Part shown: positions 26,722 through 35,946 of the stretch, piece by piece
Layout of the letters: each line of letters opens with the position of its first letter
Numbering within the stretch: the stretch's first letter is position 1
Source: an uncultured Bacteroidota bacterium
GTDB lineage: Bacteria; Bacteroidota; Bacteroidia; Chitinophagales; Chitinophagaceae
Reading direction: 5' to 3'
NCBI GenBank assembly: GCA_903927185.1
Contig: CAIYLW010000084.1
Location: forward strand, 124,001-188,000
Length of the DNA: 64,000 bases
Notes under the pieces: generated by a model
Told to the model about the DNA's origin: nothing
The model's database searches: none
What the model saw: the letters and a program-made list of their open reading frames with translations, nothing else
Translations under genes and position numbers: made by a program

Positions 26722-27909
26722 ATGAACCAGAAATTTATAAAACGTATTCAAGAAGAAGTAACTGAAATTGATGCGGCAGGATTATTTAAACGTGAGCGAA
26801 TTATTACAAGTGAGCAAGGACCTGAGATAACCGTGAATGGCAAAACTGTATTAAATTTTTGTGCAAATAATTATCTCGGCCTTTCTTCACATCCCAAAGT
26901 AATTGAAGCAGCTCATAAAGCAATAGATACGCATGGTTACGGAATGAGTAGTGTACGATTTATTTGCGGTACGCAGGATATACATAAGGAACTGGAGCAA
27001 AAAATAGCAGATTTTCTTGGTACAGAAGATACCATATTATATGCCGCAGCTTTCGATGCTAATGGGGGTGTTTTTGAACCCTTATTTAATGAACAAGATG
27101 CAATCATTAGTGACTCGTTAAACCACGCTTCTATTATTGATGGAGTGCGTCTATGTAAAGCGCAACGTTATCGTTATGAACACAATAATATGGACGACTT
27201 GGAAGAGAAATTAAAAGAAACTTCCTCATTGAGAAACAGAATTATTGTTACAGATGGTTCATTTAGTATGGATGGAACTATTGCCCAATTAGATAAGATT
27301 TGTGATTTGGCAGATACCTATGACGCTATTGTAATGATAGATGAATGTCATTCTTCAGGCTTTCTTGGAAAAACAGGACGAGGAACTCATGAATATCGTG
27401 GTGTCATGGGAAGAATTGATATTATCACCGGAACATTGGGAAAAGCACTTGGTGGGGCTAGTGGTGGGTTTACTTCTGGAAAAAAAGCAGTGATTGAAAT
27501 GCTGCGTCAAAGAAGTCGCCCTTATCTTTTTTCAAATACAGTAGCACCAAGCATAGTAGGTGCTTCCATTGCTGTTTTAGAAATGTTAACAGAAACAACT
27601 GAATTGCGGGATCAATTAGAATATAATACTAAATATTTCCGCAATAAAATGACGGAAGCAGGATTTGATATCAAGCCAGGTGATCATCCCATTGTGCCTA
27701 TTATGTTATATGAAGCAACAATAGCGCAACAATTTGCTGCAGCATTATTAGAGGAGGGGGTTTATGTAATAGGATTTTTCTATCCAGTGGTGGCAAAAGG
27801 TTTGGCAAGAATTAGAGTTCAATTAAGTGCAGCGCACACCCAAAAACATTTGGATGATGCTATTGCTGCATTTGCAAAAGTAGGTAAGCAATTAGGTGTT
27901 ATTAAATAA
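26722..27909 (+). CDS. kbl: glycine C-acetyltransferase (2-amino-3-ketobutyrate CoA ligase)
   Basis: 395 aa from ATG 26722 (MNQKFIKRIQ). The TTG at 26701 is rejected because it overlaps the promoter element. It is very similar to E. coli Kbl throughout (FCANNYLGLSSHP, SVRFICGTQDIHKELE, DSLNHASIIDGVRLCK, VMIDECHSSGFLGKTGRG). The PLP lysine is in GTLGKALGGASGG. The enzyme interconverts 2-amino-3-oxobutyrate plus CoA with glycine plus acetyl-CoA in threonine degradation. Threonine dehydrogenase is not adjacent. The related cysteate or serine acyltransferases look different in the substrate loops, so Kbl is preferred. Confidence 0.95.
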   Translation: MNQKFIKRIQEEVTEIDAAGLFKRERIITSEQGPEITVNGKTVLNFCANNYLGLSSHPKVIEAAHKAIDTHGYGMSSVRFICGTQDIHKELEQKIADFLGTEDTILYAAAFDANGGVFEPLFNEQDAIISDSLNHASIIDGVRLCKAQRYRYEHNNMDDLEEKLKETSSLRNRIIVTDGSFSMDGTIAQLDKICDLADTYDAIVMIDECHSSGFLGKTGRGTHEYRGVMGRIDIITGTLGKALGGASGGFTSGKKAVIEMLRQRSRPYLFSNTVAPSIVGASIAVLEMLTETTELRDQLEYNTKYFRNKMTEAGFDIKPGDHPIVPIMLYEATIAQQFAAALLEEGVYVIGFFYPVVAKGLARIRVQLSAAHTQKHLDDAIAAFAKVGKQLGVIK

Positions 27910-28010
27910 ATAAATCATTTATAATTATAATTATTTTCATAAATTAGAGGTAGCTTTCTGATGATGTTCCACTGAAATGTATTGGCAGGAAAATTTTAAA
28001 ATTTCCTTAT

Positions 28011-30386
28011 ATGTCTAATCCATCAAATCTAATAGTTGAGTTGTCAGAAAAAATCAATGCTTTGGTGCAAAAGCAAGCGATTTTTCAAAATGAAGTTGCT
28101 GAATTAAGAAAGCAACTAGAATTAATTCAACACAATCAATTTACTGAAAAAGAAATAGGTAGCCAGTCAGAAGTTATTTCTGAGATTGATACAAAGGTTA
28201 ATCCAACAGAAATACCGAATAATATTGTTGAAATATTTGAATCGTACAAGCAAAAACAACAATTAAATGTTGTAAAGCCCCTAGTGGGAAGTACAATTGT
28301 TTCAAAGAAAAAATTGGATATTGAAAAATTTATTGGTGAAAACCTGATAAATAAAATTGGAATTGCAGTTACTATTATTGGAGTTGCTATTGGCGTTAAT
28401 TATTCTATTGAACACGATTTAATTAGCCCATTATTCCGAATTATTTTAGGTTATTTAGTGGGTGCTGGATTATTAGGTTTGGGTTATAAACTAAAATCAA
28501 AATATGTAGGTTTTAGTGCTGTTCTTTCAAGCGGTGCGATTACTATTTTTTATTTTATCAGTTTTGCAGCTTTTGACCTTTATCATCTTATACCACAATC
28601 TGTAGCCTTTTTAATGATGCTATTATTCACTGTGTATGCAGTGTATACTTCTATTCAATATAATTTTGAAATTGTAGCCCATATTGGTCTTGTAGGCGCC
28701 TATGCTGTTCCTTTTTTATTAGGTGATAAGTCCGGAAGTGTTTTTATCTTATTATTTTATACTACAATTATTAATATTGGAATACTAATTATTGCCTTTA
28801 AAAAGTATTGGAAAAACTTAAACTATTCATCGTTTATAGTTAGCTGGTTAATTTTTATTTCCTGGCAGTTTGGAAATTTTAATAGCCAATCTGATTTTGG
28901 AATTGCATTTTGTTTTGTTATTATATTTTTCTTGCTTTTTTACTTAATGTTGATTAGTTATAAACTTCTTCGAAACGAAAAATTTGCGAAAGCAGATATA
29001 GGTCTTTTGCTTGCAAATAGTTTTATTTTTTATAAACTAGCTTATTCACTTTTAGATGGACAAGTAGCTTATCAACCCCTTCTTGGATTATTTACAGTAA
29101 TCAATGCCTTCATTCATTTATATGTTTCTAGGTTGATGATTAAACAAAAAGATGCAGATAAAAATATCTATTACTTATTTGTAGGTCTTTTTTTAACATT
29201 TATAACCATTGCTATCCCAGTTCAATTGAAAGGCTCTTGGATTACAATTTTTTGGATTTGTGAGAGTGCTATTCTACTTTGGATAGGAAGAACTAAAAAA
29301 GTAGATTTTTATGAAAAAATGAGTTATCCTATTTTAATAATCTCATTTTTGAGTCTTCTGAGTAGATGGAATATGGGATACAACTCTTATTTCTTTCGTG
29401 AGATTCCGAATCCTGTGACTCCAATTTTCAATGTCTATTTTTTAACTTCTTTACTTTATATAATTGTAATAGGGTTTATGACGTATGTGCAACAAAAAAA
29501 TAAAAAAGAAACAGATTCATTAGAAGAATTTATTTCGTATGTGCTTCCTGTTTTGCTTTTGATTACAATTTACTTTAGTGTTAGTTTAGAAATTTCTAGG
29601 TATTGGAATCAGTTGCAATTTCAAGCAGAAGCGGGCAAAAAAATACTCAGTAAAGAGTATGGTGAAATAGTAACTCGAAATGAGTTTGTACTTTTTAAAG
29701 GGATCTGGCAATCAATCTATGCCATGTTTTATCTTTTCATATTGAGCTTTGTTAATATGAAAAAAATAAAAAATTATTATCTCGCATGGGTAAATATGGT
29801 ATTTGAAGTTTGGGTTTTATTTTTATTTGTAACAGCTGTATGTTTTCATTTATATGAGTTGCAAGACACTAATTTGCATCCTTCTGAATCAGTTTCCTTT
29901 CATCAAAGTGGGTTAAGTGTTTTCATCAGGTATTTTAGTTTTGGTTCCTGCGCTTTGTTATTATTTTCCATTAGAAAATACATAAATGAGAAATTTATTT
30001 ATCCAACGCCTATAAAACTTAAAGTCGTTTTTGATATTATTTTACATGTTTCACTAATTGCAATGGCAAGTTATCAGTTGATACATTTCTTCTTTTTGTA
30101 TACGGATGACCCATCTATTGGGAAGTATTGCTTAAGTGTGATGTGGGGGATTTATGCACTGGTCTTAATTATTTTGGGTATCTCAAAGGATCAGAAGCAT
30201 TTACGTATCATGGCCATTGTTTTGTTTTCTATTGCGCTTTTAAAGTTATTCTTCTACGACACAGAACAATTAGGAACTATTGGCAAAACGTTTGTGTTTG
30301 TTACTCTTGGAGTTTTACTCTTAATTGTATCATTTTTATATAATAGGTATAAAAGTTCAATGCCAGAACGAAAGGAGGCAGAATAG
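28011..30386 (+). CDS. DUF2339 domain-containing polytopic membrane protein
   Basis: 791 aa. A soluble N-terminal ~110 residues include a coiled coil (LSEKINALVQKQAIF, residues 8-45). A very hydrophobic remainder of roughly twenty transmembrane helices begins at IEKFIGENLINKIGIAV, the conserved start of the DUF2339 region. No catalytic motif is visible and the function is unknown. The 5' region has only a weak promoter-like element (TAGCTTTC, 27951-27958). An 8-bp hairpin overlaps its stop codon. Confidence 0.8.
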   Translation: MSNPSNLIVELSEKINALVQKQAIFQNEVAELRKQLELIQHNQFTEKEIGSQSEVISEIDTKVNPTEIPNNIVEIFESYKQKQQLNVVKPLVGSTIVSKKKLDIEKFIGENLINKIGIAVTIIGVAIGVNYSIEHDLISPLFRIILGYLVGAGLLGLGYKLKSKYVGFSAVLSSGAITIFYFISFAAFDLYHLIPQSVAFLMMLLFTVYAVYTSIQYNFEIVAHIGLVGAYAVPFLLGDKSGSVFILLFYTTIINIGILIIAFKKYWKNLNYSSFIVSWLIFISWQFGNFNSQSDFGIAFCFVIIFFLLFYLMLISYKLLRNEKFAKADIGLLLANSFIFYKLAYSLLDGQVAYQPLLGLFTVINAFIHLYVSRLMIKQKDADKNIYYLFVGLFLTFITIAIPVQLKGSWITIFWICESAILLWIGRTKKVDFYEKMSYPILIISFLSLLSRWNMGYNSYFFREIPNPVTPIFNVYFLTSLLYIIVIGFMTYVQQKNKKETDSLEEFISYVLPVLLLITIYFSVSLEISRYWNQLQFQAEAGKKILSKEYGEIVTRNEFVLFKGIWQSIYAMFYLFILSFVNMKKIKNYYLAWVNMVFEVWVLFLFVTAVCFHLYELQDTNLHPSESVSFHQSGLSVFIRYFSFGSCALLLFSIRKYINEKFIYPTPIKLKVVFDIILHVSLIAMASYQLIHFFFLYTDDPSIGKYCLSVMWGIYALVLIILGISKDQKHLRIMAIVLFSIALLKLFFYDTEQLGTIGKTFVFVTLGVLLLIVSFLYNRYKSSMPERKEAE

Positions 30387-30417
30387 ACAGCGTCTATTCG
30401 CTTCATTATCTTTTTTG
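30381..30417 (+). terminator. hairpin terminator at the DUF2339 stop codon
   Basis: Perfect 8-bp stem GAATAGAC (30381-30388) / GTCTATTC (30392-30399) with a 3-nt loop. The stem contains the TAG stop, and a six-T run follows about 12 nt later. The T run is somewhat distant, so efficiency is uncertain. Confidence 0.5.
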
Positions 30418-30445
30418 GGCTAACTTCGTCCCCTAAAATATTACA

Positions 30446-31276
30446 ATGCGCTCCATCTTTTCTGGAATAGTATTCATTGGGTTGGTAATTCTTTCTGCTT
30501 GCTCCCCGAATAATGTAAAAATTGATAATGACCTAGCACGTTTTTTTGAAGACAAATCTGTGTTTGGAACCTTTGGATTGTACGACAATGGAACAGGACA
30601 ATTTACGATTCATAATCTCAGTCGTTTCAGGGATTCCGCCTATTTGCCAGCATCAACCTTTAAAATTGTCAATTCTTTAATAGGCATTGAAACAGGAAGA
30701 ATTGTGAATGAAAAGATGATTATCAAATGGGATGGTATTGTGCGTCCTTTTCCTGGTGGAGATAGTAGCAAATCTTGGAATAAAGATCTTACTATGGAAG
30801 AAGCCTTCAAAAGATCAGCTCTGCCTTATTATCAGGAGGTAGCCCGTAGAATTGGTAAAGACACGATGAAGTTTTGGATTGATAGTTTAAAGTATGGCAA
30901 TATGAAGATTATTTCTCCAATAGACATTTTTTGGTTAGATAATACATTGAAAATTACTGCTGATGAAGAGATGGGATTTATTAAGAAACTTTATTTTAAT
31001 CAACTCCCTTTTCAAAAACGGACACAGGAAATTGTTAAGAAAGTTATGGTACAGGAGCAGAACGCTAATTTTCAATTGGCGTATAAAACAGGAACTGGTA
31101 CACTTGAAAATGGCAGAACACTCTGTTGGATAGTGGGTTGGGTAATCGAAAATCGCCATCCTTATTTCTTTGTTATGAATATGGATGGAAAGCCTGAATC
31201 GAATATCATATCATTCCGCTTAGATTTATTAAAATCAATTCTAAAACAGCAGGGATTTTTAGAAGGGAAAAGATAA
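30446..31276 (+). CDS. class D (OXA-type) beta-lactamase, lipoprotein
   Basis: 276 aa with a lipobox signal (GLVILSAC19). Class D landmarks are the active-site serine and carbamylatable lysine in S70-T-F-K73, S124-A-L126 in place of the usual SxV, the YGN motif at Y150-G-N152, W163 (IFWLDN) and KTG at 214-216. It is predicted to be anchored in the periplasm and to hydrolyse beta-lactams; the spectrum cannot be told. It is a chromosomal single gene with no mobile element around it, so probably intrinsic. A near-consensus -7 element (TAACTTCG, 30421-30428) lies 17 nt upstream, and a terminator follows. Confidence 0.88.
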   Translation: MRSIFSGIVFIGLVILSACSPNNVKIDNDLARFFEDKSVFGTFGLYDNGTGQFTIHNLSRFRDSAYLPASTFKIVNSLIGIETGRIVNEKMIIKWDGIVRPFPGGDSSKSWNKDLTMEEAFKRSALPYYQEVARRIGKDTMKFWIDSLKYGNMKIISPIDIFWLDNTLKITADEEMGFIKKLYFNQLPFQKRTQEIVKKVMVQEQNANFQLAYKTGTGTLENGRTLCWIVGWVIENRHPYFFVMNMDGKPESNIISFRLDLLKSILKQQGFLEGKR

Positions 31277-31295
31277 TAAGATGACTAATTATTTT

Positions 31296-31326
31296 AGCCG
31301 GGAGTGAAAGCAGCCGGCTTTCTTTT
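31296..31326 (+). terminator. intrinsic terminator after the beta-lactamase gene
   Basis: Stem AGCCGG (31296-31301) / CCGGCT (31314-31319) with a 12-nt loop followed by TTCTTTT, 20 bp after the stop codon. Confidence 0.7.
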
Positions 31327-31350
31327 AAAACCTTTCTTGTAATTTACTGT

Positions 31351-31358
31351 TAGATTTG
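31351..31358 (+). promoter_or_regulatory. Bacteroidetes -7 promoter element (ispG operon)
   Basis: TAGATTTG fits TAnnTTTG and ends 17 nt before the ATG at 31376. Confidence 0.6.
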
Positions 31359-31375
31359 TAACATATTATTTTACT

Positions 31376-33385
31376 ATGCAATTGTATTGTAATTCGCTAA
31401 CACAAATAGCACGACTGGCTACCAGAGAAGTGAAAGTGGGCCATCTTTCTTTGGGCAATTTTAATCCCATTCGGTTACAGACCATGACTACCACAGATAC
31501 CATGAATACGATGGCTACTGTTGAGCAAACAATTCGTTGTATCGAAGCTGGTGCTGATTTAGTTAGAATCACTGCCCCGAGTAAAAACGAAGCAGAAAAT
31601 CTTTTGCAAATTAAAAACGAATTAAGAAAGCGAGGTTATAATACTCCCTTAATTGCCGATATACATTTTACTCCTAATGCGGCAGAAATTGCGGCTAGAA
31701 TTATTGAAAAAGTTCGCGTTAATCCAGGGAATTATGTAGACAAGAAAAAATTCGAACAAATTGATTATACAGATATTGAATATGCCGAAGAGATTGATCG
31801 TATTCGTGAACGCTTTTCCCCTCTTGTAAAAATCTGTAGAGAGTATGGAACTGCGATGCGTATTGGCACTAACCATGGTTCACTAAGTGATCGAATTATG
31901 AGCAGGTATGGCGATACTCCCATGGGAATGGTGGAAAGTGCGATGGAATTTTTGCGTATTGCTAGAGACGAAAGTTTTCACAATATTGTATTAAGTATGA
32001 AAGCCTCTAATCCACAAGTAATGGTGCAGGCTTATCGCTTATTAATACAACAAATGGATGCGGAATTTGGGGAATCATATCCCTTGCATTTAGGTGTAAC
32101 TGAAGCGGGTGATGGTGAAGACGGTCGCGTAAAAAGTGCAGCAGGCATTGGCACTTTATTAGAAGACGGAATTGGCGATACTGTTCGTGTTAGTTTAACA
32201 GAAGATCCGGAATTTGAAATTCCAGTTTGTAGAGATTTAGTTAAACGATATACATCGATAAATAAAACTCCTGCAAATAATTCAATCCCTCCCATTGAAA
32301 AACCGAACTACAATCCATTTCAATATACTAGGAGAGAAAGTTTCACTGTAAATAATATCGGAGGAAAACAAGTTCCTGTAGTAGTGGCGGATCTTAGCAA
32401 AATGCAATCAATTGCAGCAGCTGATTTGACTTCAATAGGATATGAGTATAATGTCGCTATTGATAAATGGAATATTGCAGACACCGCAGCTGATTATATT
32501 TTTACGGGACATAAAGTTTTAGATTTCAAATTGCCAGGAACATTAAAAGTAATTTGTTACCCGGTTGCAGCAGCTGAAGCAAATGACCCAGAAAAATATT
32601 TTCCGATATTTGATGCGGCCGGTTTCTTGGATTCTGAAAATATACATCCAACCATGAATTTTGTGATGGTTGATTGTTATTCAGATACAACTCCAATTAA
32701 TGATTATACCTATCTGGAAGAAATTGCTAATAAAAAAAATATCGTATTATGCTTAAGTAGTGTTAACAAACAAGCAATGCCGGCAGTTCGAAGAATGTTC
32801 ATAGAATTGAACCATAGAAATATTAAGAATCCAGTAATATTAATATCAGATAGTAACTGGAATACAGCAGATGAACATTTAATTCATTTTTCAACAGAAA
32901 CTGGAGCTTTATTCTTAGATGGCTTTGGGGATGGAATCTGCTTAGGATTAACTGGAACCTCTTATCATACTGCAATAGCAAATAATGCATCAGGCCGTAA
33001 TTATTTGAATAACTTAAGTGCAGAACAATTCTGTAATAGTACTTCATTCAGCATTTTACAAGCAACGAGAACAAGGATTTCCAAAACAGAATATATCTCA
33101 TGTCCGAGTTGTGGAAGAACCTTATTCGACCTACAAGAAACTACTGCAAGAATTCGAAGTGTAACTCATCATTTGAAAGGCGTTAAGATTGCTATCATGG
33201 GTTGTATCGTTAATGGCCCTGGTGAAATGGCTGATGCCGACTTTGGATATGTTGGAAGTGGGGTAGGAAAAATTACTTTGTATAAAAGCAAAGATATTAT
33301 GAAAAAAAACATCGATAGTAATATTGCGGTAGATGAATTGATTCAGTTGTTGAAAGACAGTGGGGCTTGGGTAGATCCTGCATAA
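31376..33385 (+). CDS. ispG: (E)-4-hydroxy-3-methylbut-2-enyl-diphosphate synthase, long form
   Basis: 669 aa, the 4Fe-4S enzyme of the non-mevalonate isoprenoid pathway that converts MEcPP to HMBPP. The TIM-barrel part (1-300) includes VKVGHLSLGNFNPIRLQTMTT-like and RVNPGNYVD segments. A ~260-residue insert domain separates it from the C-terminal iron-sulfur domain with Cys ligands in ISCPSCGRT and MGCIVNGPGEMADADFGYVG. The insert marks the long GcpE form known from Bacteroidetes, Chlamydiae and plants, so the length is normal. nadB starts 25 bp downstream in the same direction. Confidence 0.95.
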   Translation: MQLYCNSLTQIARLATREVKVGHLSLGNFNPIRLQTMTTTDTMNTMATVEQTIRCIEAGADLVRITAPSKNEAENLLQIKNELRKRGYNTPLIADIHFTPNAAEIAARIIEKVRVNPGNYVDKKKFEQIDYTDIEYAEEIDRIRERFSPLVKICREYGTAMRIGTNHGSLSDRIMSRYGDTPMGMVESAMEFLRIARDESFHNIVLSMKASNPQVMVQAYRLLIQQMDAEFGESYPLHLGVTEAGDGEDGRVKSAAGIGTLLEDGIGDTVRVSLTEDPEFEIPVCRDLVKRYTSINKTPANNSIPPIEKPNYNPFQYTRRESFTVNNIGGKQVPVVVADLSKMQSIAAADLTSIGYEYNVAIDKWNIADTAADYIFTGHKVLDFKLPGTLKVICYPVAAAEANDPEKYFPIFDAAGFLDSENIHPTMNFVMVDCYSDTTPINDYTYLEEIANKKNIVLCLSSVNKQAMPAVRRMFIELNHRNIKNPVILISDSNWNTADEHLIHFSTETGALFLDGFGDGICLGLTGTSYHTAIANNASGRNYLNNLSAEQFCNSTSFSILQATRTRISKTEYISCPSCGRTLFDLQETTARIRSVTHHLKGVKIAIMGCIVNGPGEMADADFGYVGSGVGKITLYKSKDIMKKNIDSNIAVDELIQLLKDSGAWVDPA

Positions 33386-33410
33386 TTTTTTTATCATTGA
33401 ATTAGTAATA

Positions 33411-35006
33411 ATGGAAACAGACTTCCTTGTAATAGGGTCGGGAATTGCAGGATTGACTTATGCTTTAAAAGTAGCTGAGAAAATGCCTGACAAAAAAATT
33501 ACCCTCATCACGAAAACTGATGCGGATGAAACTAATACCAAATATGCTCAAGGTGGTATTGCAGGAGTGTGGGATGAAAAAAATGACAGTTACGAAAAGC
33601 ATATTGAGGATACTTTGATTGCAGGGGATGGATTGTGCAATGAAGCTATAGTTGAAATAGTTGTTAAGGAAGGACCCGAAAGGATTCGTGAGATTATTGA
33701 TTATGGTGCAGAATTTGATAAAGATGCAAAAGGAAAATATAGTTTAGGTAAGGAAGGTGGGCATAGTGAGAATAGAATACTGCATCATAAAGATGTTACG
33801 GGAAAAGAAATGGAACGTGCTTTGCTTGATCGATTGGAATCAATGCAAAATATTGAATTAATCAATCACTGCTTTGTTGTTGATATTATTACCCAGCACC
33901 ATCTTGGTTTTCTTGTTACAAAGTCAACTCATGACATCACTTGCTACGGAGTGTATGTTTTAAATAAACAAACCAATCAGATAGGTAAAATATTATCGAA
34001 GATAACCGTGCTTGCAACAGGAGGGTGCGGTCAAGCATATCGTACAACTACCAATCCGAAAATTGCGACGGGTGATGGTATAGCAATGGTTTATAGAGCA
34101 AAGGGAAAAATTGAGAATATGGAATTTATTCAATTTCATCCAACTGCATTGTATGAACCTGGCGTTTCTCCATCTTTTCTTATAACAGAAGCTGTTCGAG
34201 GTGATGGAGGAATCTTGAGAAATAAATCTGGGGAAGCATTCATGGAAAGATATGATGTACGAAGAGACCTTGCTCCCCGTGATATTGTAGCCCGTGCCAT
34301 TGATAATGAAATGAAGCGAACCGGAACGGAACATGTTTTTTTAGATTGTAAGCATATGGATAAAATAAAATTCATCCATCACTTCCCGAATATTTATGAA
34401 AAATGTGTCAGTATGGGGATTGACCCTATGCTACATTTGATTCCCGTAGCACCAGCCGCTCATTATAGTTGTGGCGGGGTAAAGACGGATGAGTGGGGCA
34501 GAACTTCGATACAAAATTTATATGCTTGTGGTGAGTGTGCCAGCACTGGTTTACACGGTGCTAATCGTTTAGCAAGTAATAGTTTACTCGAAGCAATGGT
34601 TTTCTCACATAGAAGTTTTATAGACAGTTGTAATCACCAAAAAGACATCAACTTTGAATATCGTATACCAGATTGGAAAGCCACTGGTACAAGTGATCCA
34701 AGAGAAATGATTTTAATCACACAAAGTCAAAAAGAACTCACTCAGATTATGAGTGATTATGTGGGTATAGTTCGAACTGATGTTCGATTAGAAAGAGCAA
34801 TGAAAAGGCTGGATCTTTTATTTACTGAAACAGAAGAACTGTATCGTACAACAAAAGTATCTCCTCAACTTTCAGAATTAAGAAATCTGATAACAGTGGG
34901 CTATTTAATTGTAAAAGGTGCTCAGTTTAGAAAAGAAAGCAGGGGCTTGCATTATAATACAGATCATCAGCAAAAAAGCGATTTACTGCAAAATATTATT
35001 TTATAA
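33411..35006 (+). CDS. nadB: L-aspartate oxidase
   Basis: 531 aa FAD flavoprotein that oxidises aspartate to iminoaspartate for NAD synthesis. Visible are the N-terminal dinucleotide motif VIGSGIAGLTYAL, KYAQGGIAGVWD, EGGHSENRILHHKDVTG, EFIQFHPTALYEPG (the active-site HPT) and the C-terminal ANRLASNSLLEAMVF. It is the second gene of an ispG-nadB-acyltransferase run (25- and 17-bp gaps). NadA and NadC are not in the window. Confidence 0.95.
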   Translation: METDFLVIGSGIAGLTYALKVAEKMPDKKITLITKTDADETNTKYAQGGIAGVWDEKNDSYEKHIEDTLIAGDGLCNEAIVEIVVKEGPERIREIIDYGAEFDKDAKGKYSLGKEGGHSENRILHHKDVTGKEMERALLDRLESMQNIELINHCFVVDIITQHHLGFLVTKSTHDITCYGVYVLNKQTNQIGKILSKITVLATGGCGQAYRTTTNPKIATGDGIAMVYRAKGKIENMEFIQFHPTALYEPGVSPSFLITEAVRGDGGILRNKSGEAFMERYDVRRDLAPRDIVARAIDNEMKRTGTEHVFLDCKHMDKIKFIHHFPNIYEKCVSMGIDPMLHLIPVAPAAHYSCGGVKTDEWGRTSIQNLYACGECASTGLHGANRLASNSLLEAMVFSHRSFIDSCNHQKDINFEYRIPDWKATGTSDPREMILITQSQKELTQIMSDYVGIVRTDVRLERAMKRLDLLFTETEELYRTTKVSPQLSELRNLITVGYLIVKGAQFRKESRGLHYNTDHQQKSDLLQNIIL

Positions 35007-35023
35007 TTTGTTAAGTTATAGCC

Positions 35024-35905
35024 ATGTATTATATTACTTACGGGTTCTTTTATCTTTTATCTCTGATTCCTTGGAGTATAATGTTTCTAATCGCAGATGC
35101 TTTTTATGTATTGGTATACTATGTGTTCGGTTATAGGAAGACAATTGTAATGAAAAATCTCGAAATTGCTTTCCCAGAAAAAACCTATTCTGAAAGGGTA
35201 CGTATCGCAAAAGATTTCTATCATAATTTTATTGATATGATTTTCGAGACCATTAAAATGTTCTCAATTAGCAATAAAGAATTACAAAAAAGATTTTCTT
35301 CAAATTTTGAGTTGTTGAACAATCATTACGAAAGTGGTCAGAATATTCAATTACAATGTGGCCATTTTTTTAATTGGGAAATTGTAAATCTGAATATTAG
35401 CATTATAAGTAAGTATCCATTTATTGGCGTTTATCAGCCATTGTCAAATAAAATAATGGATAGAATCATGTTAAAAATGCGCCAGAAAAACGGCACCATA
35501 TTGATTCCTGCATCCGATTTTAAAAACAATTTTCATGATTATGTGGAAGATCGATATGCAATGGGATTAGCAGCTGATCAAAATCCTCCAAGCGAATACA
35601 AAGCTCATTGGGTAAACTTTTTTGGAAGATTAACTCCTTTTGTAGTGGGCCCAGAAAAAGGTGCAAAAGAGAAAAATACAGCAGTTTATTTTGCTCATTT
35701 TTACAAAGAAAAAAGAGGATATTATCGAGTTGATTTAGAAATTATTACTACTGCTCCCAACGATTTCGCCAACGGAAAACTAACCCAAATATTTGCAGAA
35801 TATGTAGAACGCGCGGTTCGAAAAAAACCTGCTAACTATTTATGGAGCCACCGCCGTTGGAAATGGGAATTTGATCCTAATAAACATGGAGATTTATTAG
35901 TGTAA
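35024..35905 (+). CDS. lysophospholipid/lipid A acyltransferase (LpxL/HtrB family)
   Basis: 293 aa. One N-terminal membrane helix region (YGFFYLLSLIPWSIMFLIADAFYVLVYYV) precedes the acyltransferase core, whose H-x4-E catalytic motif is H-F-F-N-W-E near residue 112 (LQCGHFFNWEIV). Later segments are IGVYQPLSNKIMD, MGLAADQNPPSEYKAHWVNFFG and NYLWSHRRWKWEF, all typical of LpxL/LpxM-type late acyltransferases. It probably adds a secondary acyl chain to lipid A at the inner membrane; a related aminolipid acyltransferase role cannot be excluded. It starts 17 bp after nadB. Confidence 0.88.
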   Translation: MYYITYGFFYLLSLIPWSIMFLIADAFYVLVYYVFGYRKTIVMKNLEIAFPEKTYSERVRIAKDFYHNFIDMIFETIKMFSISNKELQKRFSSNFELLNNHYESGQNIQLQCGHFFNWEIVNLNISIISKYPFIGVYQPLSNKIMDRIMLKMRQKNGTILIPASDFKNNFHDYVEDRYAMGLAADQNPPSEYKAHWVNFFGRLTPFVVGPEKGAKEKNTAVYFAHFYKEKRGYYRVDLEIITTAPNDFANGKLTQIFAEYVERAVRKKPANYLWSHRRWKWEFDPNKHGDLLV

Positions 35906-35946
35906 GTCCCTAAATAAAACTCGATAGATTTCTAAAGTGTCTTATT

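Noticed and set aside
26722..27909. Serine palmitoyltransferase or cysteate acyltransferase instead of Kbl
   Set aside because: Near-continuous similarity to E. coli Kbl, including the ICGTQD and SLNHASIIDG segments.
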